A stretch of 64,000 bases of DNA from a bacterium (Candidatus Blackallbacteria) CG13_big_fil_rev_8_21_14_2_50_49_14 (GCA_002783405.1 PFGG01000082.1:1-64000), one strand, 5' to 3'. Shown: positions 34,033 through 44,749, counted from the first letter of the stretch. Translations and numbers: made by a program. Notes: generated by a model from the letters alone, not told the origin.

Positions 34033-37000
34033 ATGAAACAGAATTTTGATAACGTGATGACCCCATGCTGTCAATTTAAACAAGCTGAGCACTTTGCTTT
34101 TTGCGGGCGTTGTGGTCTGGCGCTTTTACAGTCCTGCCCGCACTGTTTTCAAGCGCTTCCGGGACATTTCAGCTTTTGTGGTTATTGTGGGCAACCCTTG
34201 ATCCCCCGTTTTCAAACTTCACAGGCAATTCCTGCGGATGAACGGGCAAGCTTATCTTCAACCCTCGCTTTGAAGCCTGAGACTGTGCTGCCTGTTTCCC
34301 CCCAGGCTGAAGAAGCTTTGGCGCATTCAGCAGTGGCACGTGTTTCAGAACGCCGTCAGGTAACCGTGCTCTTTGCAGATATCTGTGGCTTTACAGCCCT
34401 GTCTGAAAAACTCGATCCAGAAGAAGTTTCAAATATTATCCAACCGCTTTTTCAAGCTTGCAATGCGATTATTGGAAAATTTGAAGGGGTCGTTGAAAAA
34501 TTTATTGGCGATGCGATCATGGCCTTGTTTGGGGTGCCCCGTGTACATGAAGATGATCCCGAACGGGCGGCTTTGGCTGCCTTGGAAATGCGAGATCAGG
34601 TTCAGGCTTTTTCGCAAGCCTTAGAAAAAGAACGGGGTTTCAGTCTCAATATGCGCATTGGCTTAAACCAGGGGATGGTTGTTGCTGGCAGTGTCGAAGC
34701 GCTTGAGGGCATGAATTATCAGGTCATGGGAGATGCGATCAATACCGCTGCCCGTATGGAGCAGAATGCCCAACCTGGGCATATTTTGGTAACTGAAGAA
34801 TTGTATCAGCTCTTAAATGAAAGTTTTGAACTAAAACAGGATCGTCTGATTCAGGCCAAGGGCAAAGCAGAACCTTTGCAGGCCTATGAGCTGATGGGGG
34901 TGCGAAATTTACGTCAACGCAGTCGGGGAGGGATTCCCCAAGTTTGGGTAGGCCGCAAACAAGAAACCGAAGCGTTTTTTCGCCTGGCCCAACTGAAATT
35001 GGAAGAAAAACAATTGCTGATGGTGCATATTGAAGGCGAGAGTGGTTTGGGGAAAACCTCTTTGGCGCAACATGTGGCCCAGCTTCTCAAAGCTGAAAAT
35101 GAAGCTCTTAAGATTGTTTCCGCAAGTTCTACCTCCTACAGTACCAATTTTCCTTATTTTATGTTGCAAAGTTTGCTCAGATCGTTGTTTTCATTTGATG
35201 AAAATCCTGGTCACGCAGAAGTTCATTTATTTTTAGAAAGTTATCTGCGCGCATTACAATTGCCCAATGCCCAGATGATGTCTTCAGTGATTGAATATAT
35301 CCTGTTTCCACATTTGGAATTTCCCCAGCTTAAGCTGATGCCCCCTGAACGTCTCCAGAAGCAAATTTTTCGTGCTTTGGGTGAACTCTTAAATAAAGTT
35401 TCGCAGTCTCATCCACTTTTCGTTCTGATCGATGATTTGCAATGGTGTGATGCCCTATCTTTGGCTTGGTTACACCAGTTGCATGAGAGTATAAATGAAC
35501 AACCATTCATTGGTGTGCTCTGTGTAACTCAGCGCTCCTCTCAGTCCAAGGCCTCTGAAAGCAAGCATGCACAGCTGCCCTGGCAGATTTACCAGACCCT
35601 GCCCCCGCTGTCTGCCCAAGAGTCAGAATTGCTTTTTGCAGGTCATTTGGGCTTTACCGCCGCTGAACAAATTCCTGAAAACCTGCGTGAACTGAAACGC
35701 ACGCTCTTGGAGAGGGCGGGTGGAAATCCCTTGTATATCCAGGAAGTTCTCAAGAATCTGCTCGATGATCAGCTTTTGGTATTGGATCAGGGGGTTTGGG
35801 AATTAAAAGTCAGCTTGCATGATTTACCTTTCCCAACTTCAATTCAACGATTGATTCTGGTTCGTTTTGACCGGCTCGTGACCCGTCAAAGACACCTGCT
35901 TCAGACCTTGTCTGCGATGGGGGGAGCGGTTTCTCTGGCTTTGCTGAAAAACCTACAAAATGAACCTGTTTCACAGCGAGATCTCGATGAGTTGGTTGCT
36001 GCGGGCTGGCTGCTGGTTGAAAAAGCCTGTGCTGAACCAGAATACAGGATACATCAGGCCCTGACCCAGGAAGTGATTTATTCAACCATGGTCAAAAGGC
36101 GACGACTGGTATTACATCGCAAAATTGGTGAATACCTTGAAGTTCTCTCTGCAGATCATCCTGAACCCCATTTGGATCTCTTGGCTTACCATTTTTCGCG
36201 CAGTGAAGAATCCCAAAAAGCGATTCGCTACCTCTACCTTTCTGCAGAGCGAGCCTCACGTCTTTGTGCCAATCACCAGGCTTTGGAACAAATCAAGCAA
36301 ATTCTTGCTGGTTTAGATGACCTGGATGATTCTGTCAAAATTGCAATTGATTTGCATAAGCAGACCTGGCTGGGCTTGGAGGCCCTGAAATACGATCTAT
36401 TGGAAAAAAAAGCAGAAATACTCTTCAGGACTGGCGATTATTCAAATTTACTGAATCTGCTTGAACGTGAGTTTCAAGCGGATTTACCCGCTCTGCAAAA
36501 AGCACGTTTGATGTTCTGGCATGGCAGAGTTCAGGAAAAGCGCTCAGAATTTGCGCTGGCCCAGCAGACCCTTGAGTTGGCTCTGAAAATTCTCGCGCCA
36601 TTGGCTGAAGCCCGTGAGCAGGCCCGCTTCTGGAATGCGATTGCCTGGGTGTGTCGCTGGCAGGAAAAATACCCTGAAGCGATGCAGGCCTGTGAATCGG
36701 CTTTAAAACTTTTAGATCTACAGCCCGATATGGAGCAGATCGCCTATGCCTATAATGTCATGGGCGTGGTCTGCTATTACCGCCATGAATGGGAAAAGGC
36801 GCTTGAATACTACCGCAAGGGACTTGCTATTCAGGAGCAGATCCAGGATTTATGGGGCCATGCCAACAGTCTGAGCAATATGGGCAATGTCTATTTTTTG
36901 ACCAATCACTGGGAAAAAGCCTTTGAGGTTTTTCGTCAGAGTTTAAAAATTCGTGAGCAGCTTGGCGATTTGGAGGGGATCTCGACTTCCTGCAATAATT

Positions 37001-37587
37001 TAGGCCATGCTTCACTCGAAATGGGAAAATTGGATCAGGCTGAAAAATACCTATTGCGTGCGCACCAGCTCTTTAAACACCTCAAACAGGCAGTGGGTTC
37101 GGCCGTTTCTCAGTGCAATCTGGGGCTGGTGGCGTTTCATCGTAAGCAATGGACGCATGCCCTCTCCCAGTTAGAACCTGGAATTCTATCTCTTGAACAA
37201 CAAAAAGTCTGGGCGCTCTTGCCGGAACTCTATAATACGCGCGTAGAGATTTATCTGGAAATGGAAAATTTTGAAGCCGCCCAGACAATCTTGGAAAAAC
37301 AGGCTGAGGTGATTGAAACCCACGGAGATCCCGTTCAAAAAGGTCGTGCGCTACGTTTGACAGGACATTTCCTGCTCAAGACCGATCAAACTGAAAAAGC
37401 GCGAGAGCCCTTGAATCAGGCTGTTGAAATTCTAGAACCCACCGGGCATCTCAGTGAATGCCGCTTGCTTTACCAGGATTTGATTGAATTGCATCAAAGC
37501 TTGGGTTTGGCAGAAATTTCCTATTGGAAAAAAGCCCTTCAGGATTTGAATTTGCTTGATGCCAAGTCGGCATCAGAAAAGGGTTAG
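34033..37587 (+). CDS. Zinc-ribbon / class III adenylate-guanylate cyclase / AAA ATPase / TPR protein
   Basis: A 1184-residue signalling protein. Two zinc ribbons come first (Cys12/13/24/27 and Cys35/38/49/52). A class III cyclase domain follows (about 104-295), with metal-binding Asp116 in LFADICGFT and Asp160 in GDAIMALFG, and NTAARME as the transition-state region. An AAA_16-type ATPase has Walker A GESGLGKT (335-342) and Walker B FVLIDDLQW (463-471). From about 700 to the end are TPR units such as ANSLSNMGNVYFLTNHWEKA. The soluble layout suggests that ligand or protein binding by the ATPase/TPR half controls cyclic nucleotide production. A cyclic-nucleotide-binding gene follows within 41 nt. 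Confidence 0.9.
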   Translation: MKQNFDNVMTPCCQFKQAEHFAFCGRCGLALLQSCPHCFQALPGHFSFCGYCGQPLIPRFQTSQAIPADERASLSSTLALKPETVLPVSPQAEEALAHSAVARVSERRQVTVLFADICGFTALSEKLDPEEVSNIIQPLFQACNAIIGKFEGVVEKFIGDAIMALFGVPRVHEDDPERAALAALEMRDQVQAFSQALEKERGFSLNMRIGLNQGMVVAGSVEALEGMNYQVMGDAINTAARMEQNAQPGHILVTEELYQLLNESFELKQDRLIQAKGKAEPLQAYELMGVRNLRQRSRGGIPQVWVGRKQETEAFFRLAQLKLEEKQLLMVHIEGESGLGKTSLAQHVAQLLKAENEALKIVSASSTSYSTNFPYFMLQSLLRSLFSFDENPGHAEVHLFLESYLRALQLPNAQMMSSVIEYILFPHLEFPQLKLMPPERLQKQIFRALGELLNKVSQSHPLFVLIDDLQWCDALSLAWLHQLHESINEQPFIGVLCVTQRSSQSKASESKHAQLPWQIYQTLPPLSAQESELLFAGHLGFTAAEQIPENLRELKRTLLERAGGNPLYIQEVLKNLLDDQLLVLDQGVWELKVSLHDLPFPTSIQRLILVRFDRLVTRQRHLLQTLSAMGGAVSLALLKNLQNEPVSQRDLDELVAAGWLLVEKACAEPEYRIHQALTQEVIYSTMVKRRRLVLHRKIGEYLEVLSADHPEPHLDLLAYHFSRSEESQKAIRYLYLSAERASRLCANHQALEQIKQILAGLDDLDDSVKIAIDLHKQTWLGLEALKYDLLEKKAEILFRTGDYSNLLNLLEREFQADLPALQKARLMFWHGRVQEKRSEFALAQQTLELALKILAPLAEAREQARFWNAIAWVCRWQEKYPEAMQACESALKLLDLQPDMEQIAYAYNVMGVVCYYRHEWEKALEYYRKGLAIQEQIQDLWGHANSLSNMGNVYFLTNHWEKAFEVFRQSLKIREQLGDLEGISTSCNNLGHASLEMGKLDQAEKYLLRAHQLFKHLKQAVGSAVSQCNLGLVAFHRKQWTHALSQLEPGILSLEQQKVWALLPELYNTRVEIYLEMENFEAAQTILEKQAEVIETHGDPVQKGRALRLTGHFLLKTDQTEKAREPLNQAVEILEPTGHLSECRLLYQDLIELHQSLGLAEISYWKKALQDLNLLDAKSASEKG

Positions 37588-37627
37588 ACAGCCCAGGAGC
37601 CAATTATTTTTTTCAGGAGAGTCAAAG

Positions 37628-40600
37628 ATGGGGTCAGAATTTTCAGAAACCGATTCCTGGTTTGCAGAATTTGCACTGAAATCAGGCACTTATGCTGAAG
37701 TGGATCTGGTTCATTCCCTTTTGCGCTTGATTCCCTGTGGTGAAGTGAACCATGCTTTGGAATTTCCACTTCCCGCTGAAAAAAAGCTTAACGCCCCCTC
37801 ATTTCGGAATTGGGGACAAGGCTTAATGGCTCTTTCGGGGAAGGGCCAGGTCATCCGTTCTCAGGAGTGGAATCCGCCCTTGCGTTATGGACTGGTATTG
37901 GGCGGCGCTGAACCAATTCTGATTTATCCTGAAATGCCTGTTGAGAATAGATTGGCTTCGGGTTTTAGTTTTTTCTACCCTGGCTATTATCGGTTTAACC
38001 CTGCGCAAGGGCCCTGGGACCTTTTTGCTTCGGAGAACCAGCAGTGGCTGGTTTTGAGCCAGGGAAGAGAAGGGCATTTGCTCCTCTTGGATATTCCTTC
38101 AAAGCGTTTGCTTGCTCAGATTCAAATTCCAGACTTGGCTGGAGAAGGGGCTCTGCTGGCTGCACCCGATCCTGTTTCAGGTAAGGTTTTTCTTGCCAGC
38201 AAAACAGATTCTCGAATCTGGTTATGGCAGCCTGGTCTGGAGCCTCAGGCCCTGAAGGGAGATTGGCGTACACCAACAGCCTTGCTTTTTGCCCAAGACA
38301 AGCTCTGGTTGCTCGATGCAGGTAAATCCTTAACGCTGCTAAAAATTGATCCCCAGACCTCTGCCCTTGAGCAGCGCTTTCCTGTTGCGGGTCAAAGTTT
38401 TGCCCTCTCGACCGATGCCCCAGGAGATACGCTTAGTCTGAGTCCCAGGGGGGTGATCGCTGTGCTCAGCCGTGAGGATTTACCTCAGCCCATGGGCGCA
38501 CGCTTGACCTGCTTTCAAGCCTCGCGGTCAGAGCCGCTGTCAAGTGAGGTGATTCACCGCGGCCCCTTGCAAATCGTATGGTCTGTTCCCAACCGGGCTT
38601 TGGATGCGCTCGCGAGTGTTCATCCCCTCAATCTTTTGACCCAGACCCAGTTGCCCATGCCCGTACAAGCGCTGATACAAAGCTGCGGCTTAGATTTTTC
38701 AGGTTTTCAGAGCCGCATGATTGTGACACGGGTTGTGCCAGGAGAAGAACAGAATTTGATCGCAGGCTCTACCCGCTTTATTCTCAATCAAATTCGCTCT
38801 CTTCTGAAAAAACAAGCAATGCTCGAATTTTCAGACCGCCTGCTTCAACCGGCTGAACAGGAAATTCTAATTCATGCTGAACGGATTGCGCGTTTGCTTG
38901 AGACCTCAACTCAAATCGAGGTCTCGCTTTACGGTCTTTTGGGCAGAGCCAATCTGCATCTTTCTTTTTTGCAGTCGGACTTTCTGTCCCAGAGTGGGGC
39001 TGATCTGAGTGATTATCTCGCAATACGTGATTGGGAACAGCAAGAGGCAGAAAAGCGTGAACGCAAGCAACGCCTTGCCAAAGAGCCTGTCCAAGTCTTA
39101 CCTGAAGGCTGGTTGGCACTGCCTGATCCCTTGAATAACCGGATTATTCAACTGAATTCTAAATTAGAAATTGTTTGGAGTTTGGATACCCATCTGGTGG
39201 GAGTCTACCGTCCGGCTTCAGTGACTTGGTTGGATTGGAATGGCTTTGTCGTTTATGACAGTGAAAGCAATGAAATCAGCGCCTGGAATCAAATGGCTCA
39301 ACAGGAATGGGCGCTTTTGGGGGAGGACAGCGTCTGGAAAAAAATTCTCGTACTCCATCAAGGGGAAAAGCTGGAATTGATGCTCTTGGATAGCCAGAAT
39401 CAGGACTTGCTGCAAATCAATCCTGAAGGAGAAACACTCTGGGCTTTGCGGGAGCAGAATTGGTGCCCCGAAGGTGTTGTGGATATTTGCCACGGGCCCA
39501 GTGGTTATTTCTGGCTGCTTGACCCAAAAGGTCAATTGAGCCTTTTTTCTCTGCAGGGGGGGCCTTTGCGGGTGCTTCAGGCTCCTGCAGATGCCCAGTG
39601 GTTAGCAGCCTCACCTGATGGACAGTTTCTGGCTCTGATGGATACCCACCAACAGAAATTGTGGTTGATCGCTCTGGACCAACGTCCCCCGCTCTGTCTT
39701 GAACTCTCTAAGCTTGCGCCCGATCAGCGCATACATCAGCCCCTGGGCTTGGTCTGGCGAAATGCCCAGGAATTGGTTCTGCATGACGCCTTTCGTCTGC
39801 TGGTGATCAATCCCCACAGCCAGGAAATGGTGGGCTCCCATTTGCTGCAAGCGCTGAAACCCGTACCGGGTCAAAACAATCTGGCCCCAGAAGAAGTCTT
39901 TGTCGCCCAGGCTGAACGCAATCTGAATCTTCGCAGGGGCCAAAAAGTTTCTTTACTGGAAATGCTGGCGCGGGTACCACTTTTTCAACAGGCCTCTGAG
40001 TCATTTTTGAATGCCGTGCGTGCGCGTGTCAGAACCCGTATTTTTAATCAAGGAGACGTGATTGTACGCAAGGGCGAAGCAGGGGATGAACTGTTTCTGA
40101 TCCGCCAGGGCCGCGTGGAAGTGCTCAGCCCGAATGGGCAGGATACGGTTGCCCAAATGGTGGCTGGCGATGTTTTTGGTGAGGTGGCCTTGATGCTGGG
40201 AATGCTTAGAAATGCCACGGTTCGGGCTTCAGAGTACTGTGAAGTTTTTAGTCTCAGTCAAAAAGATCTGGATCAGATTCTTTTGGATTTTCCAGAAATG
40301 CGGGATCGCCTCTTTCAATTGGCTCAAGATCGCAGAGTTCAGGCCGAGTTGAGAACGGAAGCAGACCAAGAAAAGTACCGGGCAAGGCTGCAAAACCTAC
40401 GCCAAAAATCACAGCAAACGGCACCTCCTTCCCCTGCGCAGCCCCCCTCCATCAGCGCCCGTCCTGATCTCTTGCTTTGGGCTCGCCACAGCCAATTTGG
40501 GCAATTGGCAAGTGTCAACCGTGCGGGCCAGGTCTTGAATTTGATCGGTCCCCCACAGGGGCTTTTGCAACCGCTATTGGCCCTCACTGCCGCTCAAGGA

Positions 40601-41245
40601 CTTTGGGTTTTAGATTCTGGCCTGAATCGCTTGTATTTGCTCAGTTCTGAAACACTTCAGGTGGAAACCTTTATTGGGTCGTGGGGAGAAATTCAGTTGA
40701 TTCAACCCCAGGGCCTTGCCATGGGGGCAGACCAGAGCCTTTGGCTTTTAAACAGTGGTGCTGGGCAAATTCTACATTTGGATCCTGCGGGCAACCTGCT
40801 TGAACAGTTCTCTCATGGCAGAGCACCTTCCAGTCTTCAGATTCTGGCCAATGGCAATCTCTTGGTCTCAGATTCCCGCCAACATACGGTCAGTGAATTG
40901 CTGCCTACAGGGGAGTTGATCTGGCAATATGGAACCCCCCGGCGTTTTGGCCGGGCTGAAAATCAGCTTTTTGTGCCTGAAGATGCCAAACGCCTTGAAA
41001 ATGGCAATACCCTGATCGCAGATACGGGCAATAACCGTGTTTTGGAAGTCAGCCCTGAAGGTCGCATAACATGGGCTCTGCTCTCGGGGGGAGAGCTCAA
41101 ATTGCCGCGTCCCAGCCAGGTTTTTCGGCTTTCTGATGGCGCCACTTTGATAGAATTCAGTAACCGTTTCCGTTGGCTGGAAGTCAGTTCGGATCAGCAA
41201 CTGCTCTGGAAATGGAGTTTGCCCATTCAGGGCTTTGCTTCATAA
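37628..41245 (+). CDS. Beta-propeller protein with a central cyclic-nucleotide-binding domain
   Basis: A 1205-residue protein. The N-terminal ~770 residues are mostly propeller-like blades (PDPVSGKVFLAS, LIWQYG-like strands). Residues about 780-900 form a cNMP-binding domain (LARVPLFQQASESFLNAV, then IVRKGEAGDELFLI), with the phosphate-binding cassette FGEVALMLGMLRNATVRA at about 849-866. The C-terminal ~280 residues are NHL-like blades, for example NGNTLIADTGNNRVLEVSP. No signal peptide is visible. ATG 37628 follows AGGAGAG; the frame is open upstream inside the cyclase gene. It is the probable effector of the cyclase gene 41 nt upstream. Confidence 0.85.
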   Translation: MGSEFSETDSWFAEFALKSGTYAEVDLVHSLLRLIPCGEVNHALEFPLPAEKKLNAPSFRNWGQGLMALSGKGQVIRSQEWNPPLRYGLVLGGAEPILIYPEMPVENRLASGFSFFYPGYYRFNPAQGPWDLFASENQQWLVLSQGREGHLLLLDIPSKRLLAQIQIPDLAGEGALLAAPDPVSGKVFLASKTDSRIWLWQPGLEPQALKGDWRTPTALLFAQDKLWLLDAGKSLTLLKIDPQTSALEQRFPVAGQSFALSTDAPGDTLSLSPRGVIAVLSREDLPQPMGARLTCFQASRSEPLSSEVIHRGPLQIVWSVPNRALDALASVHPLNLLTQTQLPMPVQALIQSCGLDFSGFQSRMIVTRVVPGEEQNLIAGSTRFILNQIRSLLKKQAMLEFSDRLLQPAEQEILIHAERIARLLETSTQIEVSLYGLLGRANLHLSFLQSDFLSQSGADLSDYLAIRDWEQQEAEKRERKQRLAKEPVQVLPEGWLALPDPLNNRIIQLNSKLEIVWSLDTHLVGVYRPASVTWLDWNGFVVYDSESNEISAWNQMAQQEWALLGEDSVWKKILVLHQGEKLELMLLDSQNQDLLQINPEGETLWALREQNWCPEGVVDICHGPSGYFWLLDPKGQLSLFSLQGGPLRVLQAPADAQWLAASPDGQFLALMDTHQQKLWLIALDQRPPLCLELSKLAPDQRIHQPLGLVWRNAQELVLHDAFRLLVINPHSQEMVGSHLLQALKPVPGQNNLAPEEVFVAQAERNLNLRRGQKVSLLEMLARVPLFQQASESFLNAVRARVRTRIFNQGDVIVRKGEAGDELFLIRQGRVEVLSPNGQDTVAQMVAGDVFGEVALMLGMLRNATVRASEYCEVFSLSQKDLDQILLDFPEMRDRLFQLAQDRRVQAELRTEADQEKYRARLQNLRQKSQQTAPPSPAQPPSISARPDLLLWARHSQFGQLASVNRAGQVLNLIGPPQGLLQPLLALTAAQGLWVLDSGLNRLYLLSSETLQVETFIGSWGEIQLIQPQGLAMGADQSLWLLNSGAGQILHLDPAGNLLEQFSHGRAPSSLQILANGNLLVSDSRQHTVSELLPTGELIWQYGTPRRFGRAENQLFVPEDAKRLENGNTLIADTGNNRVLEVSPEGRITWALLSGGELKLPRPSQVFRLSDGATLIEFSNRFRWLEVSSDQQLLWKWSLPIQGFAS

Positions 41246-41278
41246 TTCGTGACAAAAATTCAGCGGGTTTTCAATTTT

Positions 41279-41307
41279 AATCACAGAACCCAGCTTGCGC
41301 TGTGATT
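41279..41307 (+). terminator. Weak hairpin after the propeller gene
   Basis: An 8-bp stem (41279-41286 with 41300-41307) and 13-nt loop lie 34 nt after the stop codon at 41245. It has no T run, so it may be only a weak or factor-dependent terminator. Confidence 0.3.
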
Positions 41308-41361
41308 TAATGAGCATAGGCAACCTGAGTGGGGTCAGTTAGAGATCAAAGGAATGAAATA

Positions 41362-42630
41362 ATGAAGCGTCAGCAAGTGAAACGTCAATTCAAAGCCAAA
41401 GTTTTCAGTCTGTTCTGTGCCAGTCTCTTGGTGGGCTGTGCGAATGCTCCTGCCAGTATGCAGAAACCTGCAAGCCAGCCTTCTGCGAGTGTGCAGCCCC
41501 TGGAAAAACAGGAAGTGGCTTCTACTCTGAGTTTGAAAGGGCATGTGGTCTTATCCGGTTTGGTGCAAGGGCAGGCGGGGGTTTTACTGCCCTCTGGGGT
41601 TTTATTGCCCTCAGGCGTTTTACTGCCTTCAGGTTTTCAAGTGATGGCTGAATCCCAGTCAACTCCTTCAGTGGGTTACCAGAATCTGATTTTTAAAATT
41701 ACAGCCTATGACCGTACCACTGACGAAATTGTCGCCGAGACTGAAAGTGATTCCTTGGGTGGGTATGTGCTTCAAGCCTTGGCCCCCAAGCTTGAATTGC
41801 GCCTTGAAGCCCAGGCCAAGAATTTTGAAAATTTAAACCTTCAGGCCTTGGCTGATTTGCCCGAGTCCAGTGAGGGGGAGGTTCCTACCCGCAATATCAC
41901 AACCTCTACCACGGCGGTCTGTTTGCTCAAAGAAAATCTGAAAGATATTCCCCCCAGCAATTTACAGAATGCTGAAGAATTTAAGCCTGCGCTTGCTGAG
42001 CTGACCCAGGCCCTTGAAAAAAATCTGGGTCAAAAAAGATTTACGCAGTTAAAAGATGTTTTGCCTGAACCTGAGGCTTTGGTTCAAAAAGTTGAAGCGA
42101 TTGCCCGACAACATCAGGATTTATTGCAGCGTCGGCCCGACCCCCTGCGCGATCCCAATTTTTTCCGCCCTGGCTTTGATATCCGGCATTGGGAAAATAC
42201 CACGGTTCTGCACCGTCCACCGGTAGCAGGTCAGCCTTTGCCGCCTCTTGCCAATGGCACTTGCCCTCCGCCTCCTCCCCGTCTAGATGGTCAACCTGCT
42301 GTTGCGCCTTCTGCCCGCCCCGATGGCCTCTGCCCTCCCCCGCCCGTCAATGCGCCCTTGCCCGGTCAGGGGCCCGGTCCGAAGGGCCAGTTGCCACCGC
42401 CTATGCCTGGGGGTCAGTTGCCCCCTCCACCCGGTAGCAGCCCACTGCCGGGGGGGCAGTTGCCCCCTCCACCCGGTAGCAGCCCACTGCCAGGGGGTCA
42501 GTTGCCGCCCCCCCCTGGCAGTAGCCCCTTACCTGGGGGACAGTTACCGCCACCCCCTGGCAGTTCGCCTTTGCCTCCACCTCCTGGCAGTTCCCCAATG
42601 CCTGGCGGTCAGTTACCCCCCCCTCCCTGA
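41362..42630 (+). CDS. Repeat-rich lipoprotein
   Basis: A 422-residue lipoprotein with the lipobox LLVGC (lipidation at about Cys25). A three-fold GVLLPS repeat (41578-41631) is followed by a beta-rich domain of about 100 residues ([20 protein letters not shown]; possibly a carboxypeptidase-regulatory-like fold), then a helical region. The end is a Pro-rich tail with about five copies of a 14-residue unit [14 protein letters not shown] (42409-42627). The tail probably spans or binds the cell wall. ATG 41362 follows AAGGA; a GTG at 41329 is in frame but precedes the signal peptide awkwardly. Confidence 0.7.
   Translation: MKRQQVKRQFKAKVFSLFCASLLVGCANAPASMQKPASQPSASVQPLEKQEVASTLSLKGHVVLSGLVQGQAGVLLPSGVLLPSGVLLPSGFQVMAESQSTPSVGYQNLIFKITAYDRTTDEIVAETESDSLGGYVLQALAPKLELRLEAQAKNFENLNLQALADLPESSEGEVPTRNITTSTTAVCLLKENLKDIPPSNLQNAEEFKPALAELTQALEKNLGQKRFTQLKDVLPEPEALVQKVEAIARQHQDLLQRRPDPLRDPNFFRPGFDIRHWENTTVLHRPPVAGQPLPPLANGTCPPPPPRLDGQPAVAPSARPDGLCPPPPVNAPLPGQGPGPKGQLPPPMPGGQLPPPPGSSPLPGGQLPPPPGSSPLPGGQLPPPPGSSPLPGGQLPPPPGSSPLPPPPGSSPMPGGQLPPPP
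42409..42627 (+). repeat. 42-bp tandem repeat encoding a Pro-rich tail
   Basis: Four near-complete copies and two shortened copies of a 42-bp unit encode [11 protein letters not shown] with a PLP or PMP linker. Copies differ at third codon positions, so the array is not brand new, but it could still vary in length by slippage or recombination. Confidence 0.85.
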
Positions 42631-42775
42631 TTCCTCAGTGCAAGGACAGCGAATTGCACTTGGGTGCTCTTAATTTAAATTTAACTTCAAATTGAGCTTC
42701 TCCTGTTATCTTTAAACGGTTTTGGGGTATAGATGGGGTAGCTGAATATATGAACATAAGGAGCCCTGCCTTCAC

Positions 42776-44749
42776 ATGAACTTCAATGTGAATTCACGCC
42801 GCAATACTGAACCCCTGCCTGAACTGCAAAGCTTTGCAATTCCAGGCTCTGAAAAGCCCAAAAATTCTGTGCCAGCCACAGTAGCAGAGGCTCCCACGAA
42901 AGATTTGGCTGAGGTTCAGGCTATTCAAGGCGACAGTCTGAATGCCTTTGTGCTTTTTCCTGAAACAAGTGAAACAGACTCTTCTCTCCCTGTTCAACCC
43001 CCTTCAGCAGAGGTTCAGAAGGGGGTGATGCTGTTTGAAGATCTTCAACTGCGCAGAGGGGCTGGGGTCAGTACCAGCAGCGGCTCAAGGACACAGCCCC
43101 TGGATTATGCCCTGGCCAAGATGAGCAAAGAAGTCAGTACTCTCTCTGTTGAACAGTTAAATCTGAGCCTGAAAGAGCTGACACAACGCTTATCTGGTTT
43201 GGGTAACCGTGATCAGGCACCACTTTCTGCCAAAGAAATCAGTCAATACAATGCGGCACTCAAGTATTTTGGACTGATGACCGATGGCAAGCATCTCTAC
43301 AATTTGTCTATCCGGATCCCTGATCCCGTCAGCGGAGAACGTAAACCCATGTTCTGTACCCGCAGCGATATCGACAAACTGACGGCTGCCTGTGCTGCCA
43401 TTCAAGCAGAAGTGGAATCCCAACCGGGTAAGTCAGACCCCTTCATGCCCCATCTTCGCAGCTTGGATATCCCCGAAACTTCAGCCAAGGCTTCGCCTGC
43501 TTCCCGTTTTGGTGCCCCGGCGAGGGATGATTTCGGCCTCAGAGGGATCGGCGGCGGTGCTGTGATGGCGCGCCTGCAAAAAAACTTGGGCCGTCTTGAA
43601 GACTTTAAAGAGCTTCTGGCCCAGGGCGAAAGTTTTGTGAACGGTTCTGCGCAGATCATTGCCGAGCTCCTTCCCCAGCAAGAGGAAGTGGATCAGGCTT
43701 TGGGGGCGGCGATTGTACACAATCAAGCGGTTCGGACAGAACTGGAAGCCCAGGGACAAGTACTCGCCAACTTGAATGATGTGGTGCAAACCCTGCTCAA
43801 CAGTTCCAGCCAGAGTATCCGTGGTGATTTGGGAGCGTTTAACCAAGCCCTGTCACCGCTTCAGCTTGAAATTCGGCGCAGTGATTCAGGTCAGCTTCAA
43901 TTTTTCAAAAAGGGTGAAGCCATCAGTGAAGCAGATTTTCGCGCTGCTCTGCAAGCAGGACTGAATAAGCAAACCACAACCGTCGCTGGATTAAATCAGA
44001 AGTTGGATAAAAGCGAAGCCGAGCTGAGCGATTTAAAAGAAAAATCTGAAATCCTCAGTACCAAAATTGAAGCCGCTGTGGCCCAGGGGCGAGAGGGGCT
44101 TGAAATTTTGGGCAGGGCCAAAGAATTGGGCCAAAGAAGTCTTCAGGAGTTACTGGGGATTCGCAATGATCCAGAATCCTGGAATCAGCTGAGTGATGAC
44201 TTGAAAAGTTTGGTCAATTCAAAAATCAGCGAACTGAGCCAGGACCTTCAACAGATTGACCAGCTTGCTGAAACGGGCAGAAATAGTATTGAGCTTGCTG
44301 AAACCCAATTGAAACGCTCTGCTGCACTGCGCAACCAGGCGGATCAGGCTTTGGCGCGTTCCCAGGACTTGCGCAAACGGACGAACGATCTGCTTGAGCA
44401 ACAGCAGGACATGCAGGAGCAGGCCCAGGCACTTGCAAAGCAGGCTGAAAAACTGGAAACAGTCTTGAAACGTCAGCCTCCTCCCGGACATTCAGAATTA
44501 AAGGCACTTGCTGAATCTTGGTTGGATTCTGTGAAAGCCAATTTCAATGAAGAGCAATCACAGTACCAGGCCCATCAAAAAATTTCGGCTCAAGCCCGTG
44601 AAAGTTTCGAGCGCGCAGCGCAAAAATTACGTGAAAATCTGAATTATCATCAGCAGAAACTGTCAGATCTGGATGAACAGAGCCGTTCCCGGCTCCAAAA
44701 TGCACTTCAGGAAAGTCTGGCGCAGGCCCGTTCTTTGCCAGCATATTGA
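42776..44749 (+). CDS. Large coiled-coil protein of unknown role
   Basis: A 657-residue protein with a low-complexity, Pro/Ser/Thr-rich N-terminus (1-105), a short globular segment (YFGLMTDGKHLYNLSIRIP near 170-190) and a long C-terminal coiled coil (about 370-650) rich in Gln, Leu and Glu. There is no signal peptide or membrane helix. It has an AAGGAG site 12 nt before the ATG. It lies between the lipoprotein gene and a cyclic-nucleotide-binding gene, all in the same direction. No family is recognised. Confidence 0.65.
   Translation: MNFNVNSRRNTEPLPELQSFAIPGSEKPKNSVPATVAEAPTKDLAEVQAIQGDSLNAFVLFPETSETDSSLPVQPPSAEVQKGVMLFEDLQLRRGAGVSTSSGSRTQPLDYALAKMSKEVSTLSVEQLNLSLKELTQRLSGLGNRDQAPLSAKEISQYNAALKYFGLMTDGKHLYNLSIRIPDPVSGERKPMFCTRSDIDKLTAACAAIQAEVESQPGKSDPFMPHLRSLDIPETSAKASPASRFGAPARDDFGLRGIGGGAVMARLQKNLGRLEDFKELLAQGESFVNGSAQIIAELLPQQEEVDQALGAAIVHNQAVRTELEAQGQVLANLNDVVQTLLNSSSQSIRGDLGAFNQALSPLQLEIRRSDSGQLQFFKKGEAISEADFRAALQAGLNKQTTTVAGLNQKLDKSEAELSDLKEKSEILSTKIEAAVAQGREGLEILGRAKELGQRSLQELLGIRNDPESWNQLSDDLKSLVNSKISELSQDLQQIDQLAETGRNSIELAETQLKRSAALRNQADQALARSQDLRKRTNDLLEQQQDMQEQAQALAKQAEKLETVLKRQPPPGHSELKALAESWLDSVKANFNEEQSQYQAHQKISAQARESFERAAQKLRENLNYHQQKLSDLDEQSRSRLQNALQESLAQARSLPAY

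Noticed and set aside
42409..42627. Short regular repeats that could suggest a CRISPR array
   Set aside because: Repeats are contiguous, without unique spacers, and are in frame within a lipoprotein gene.
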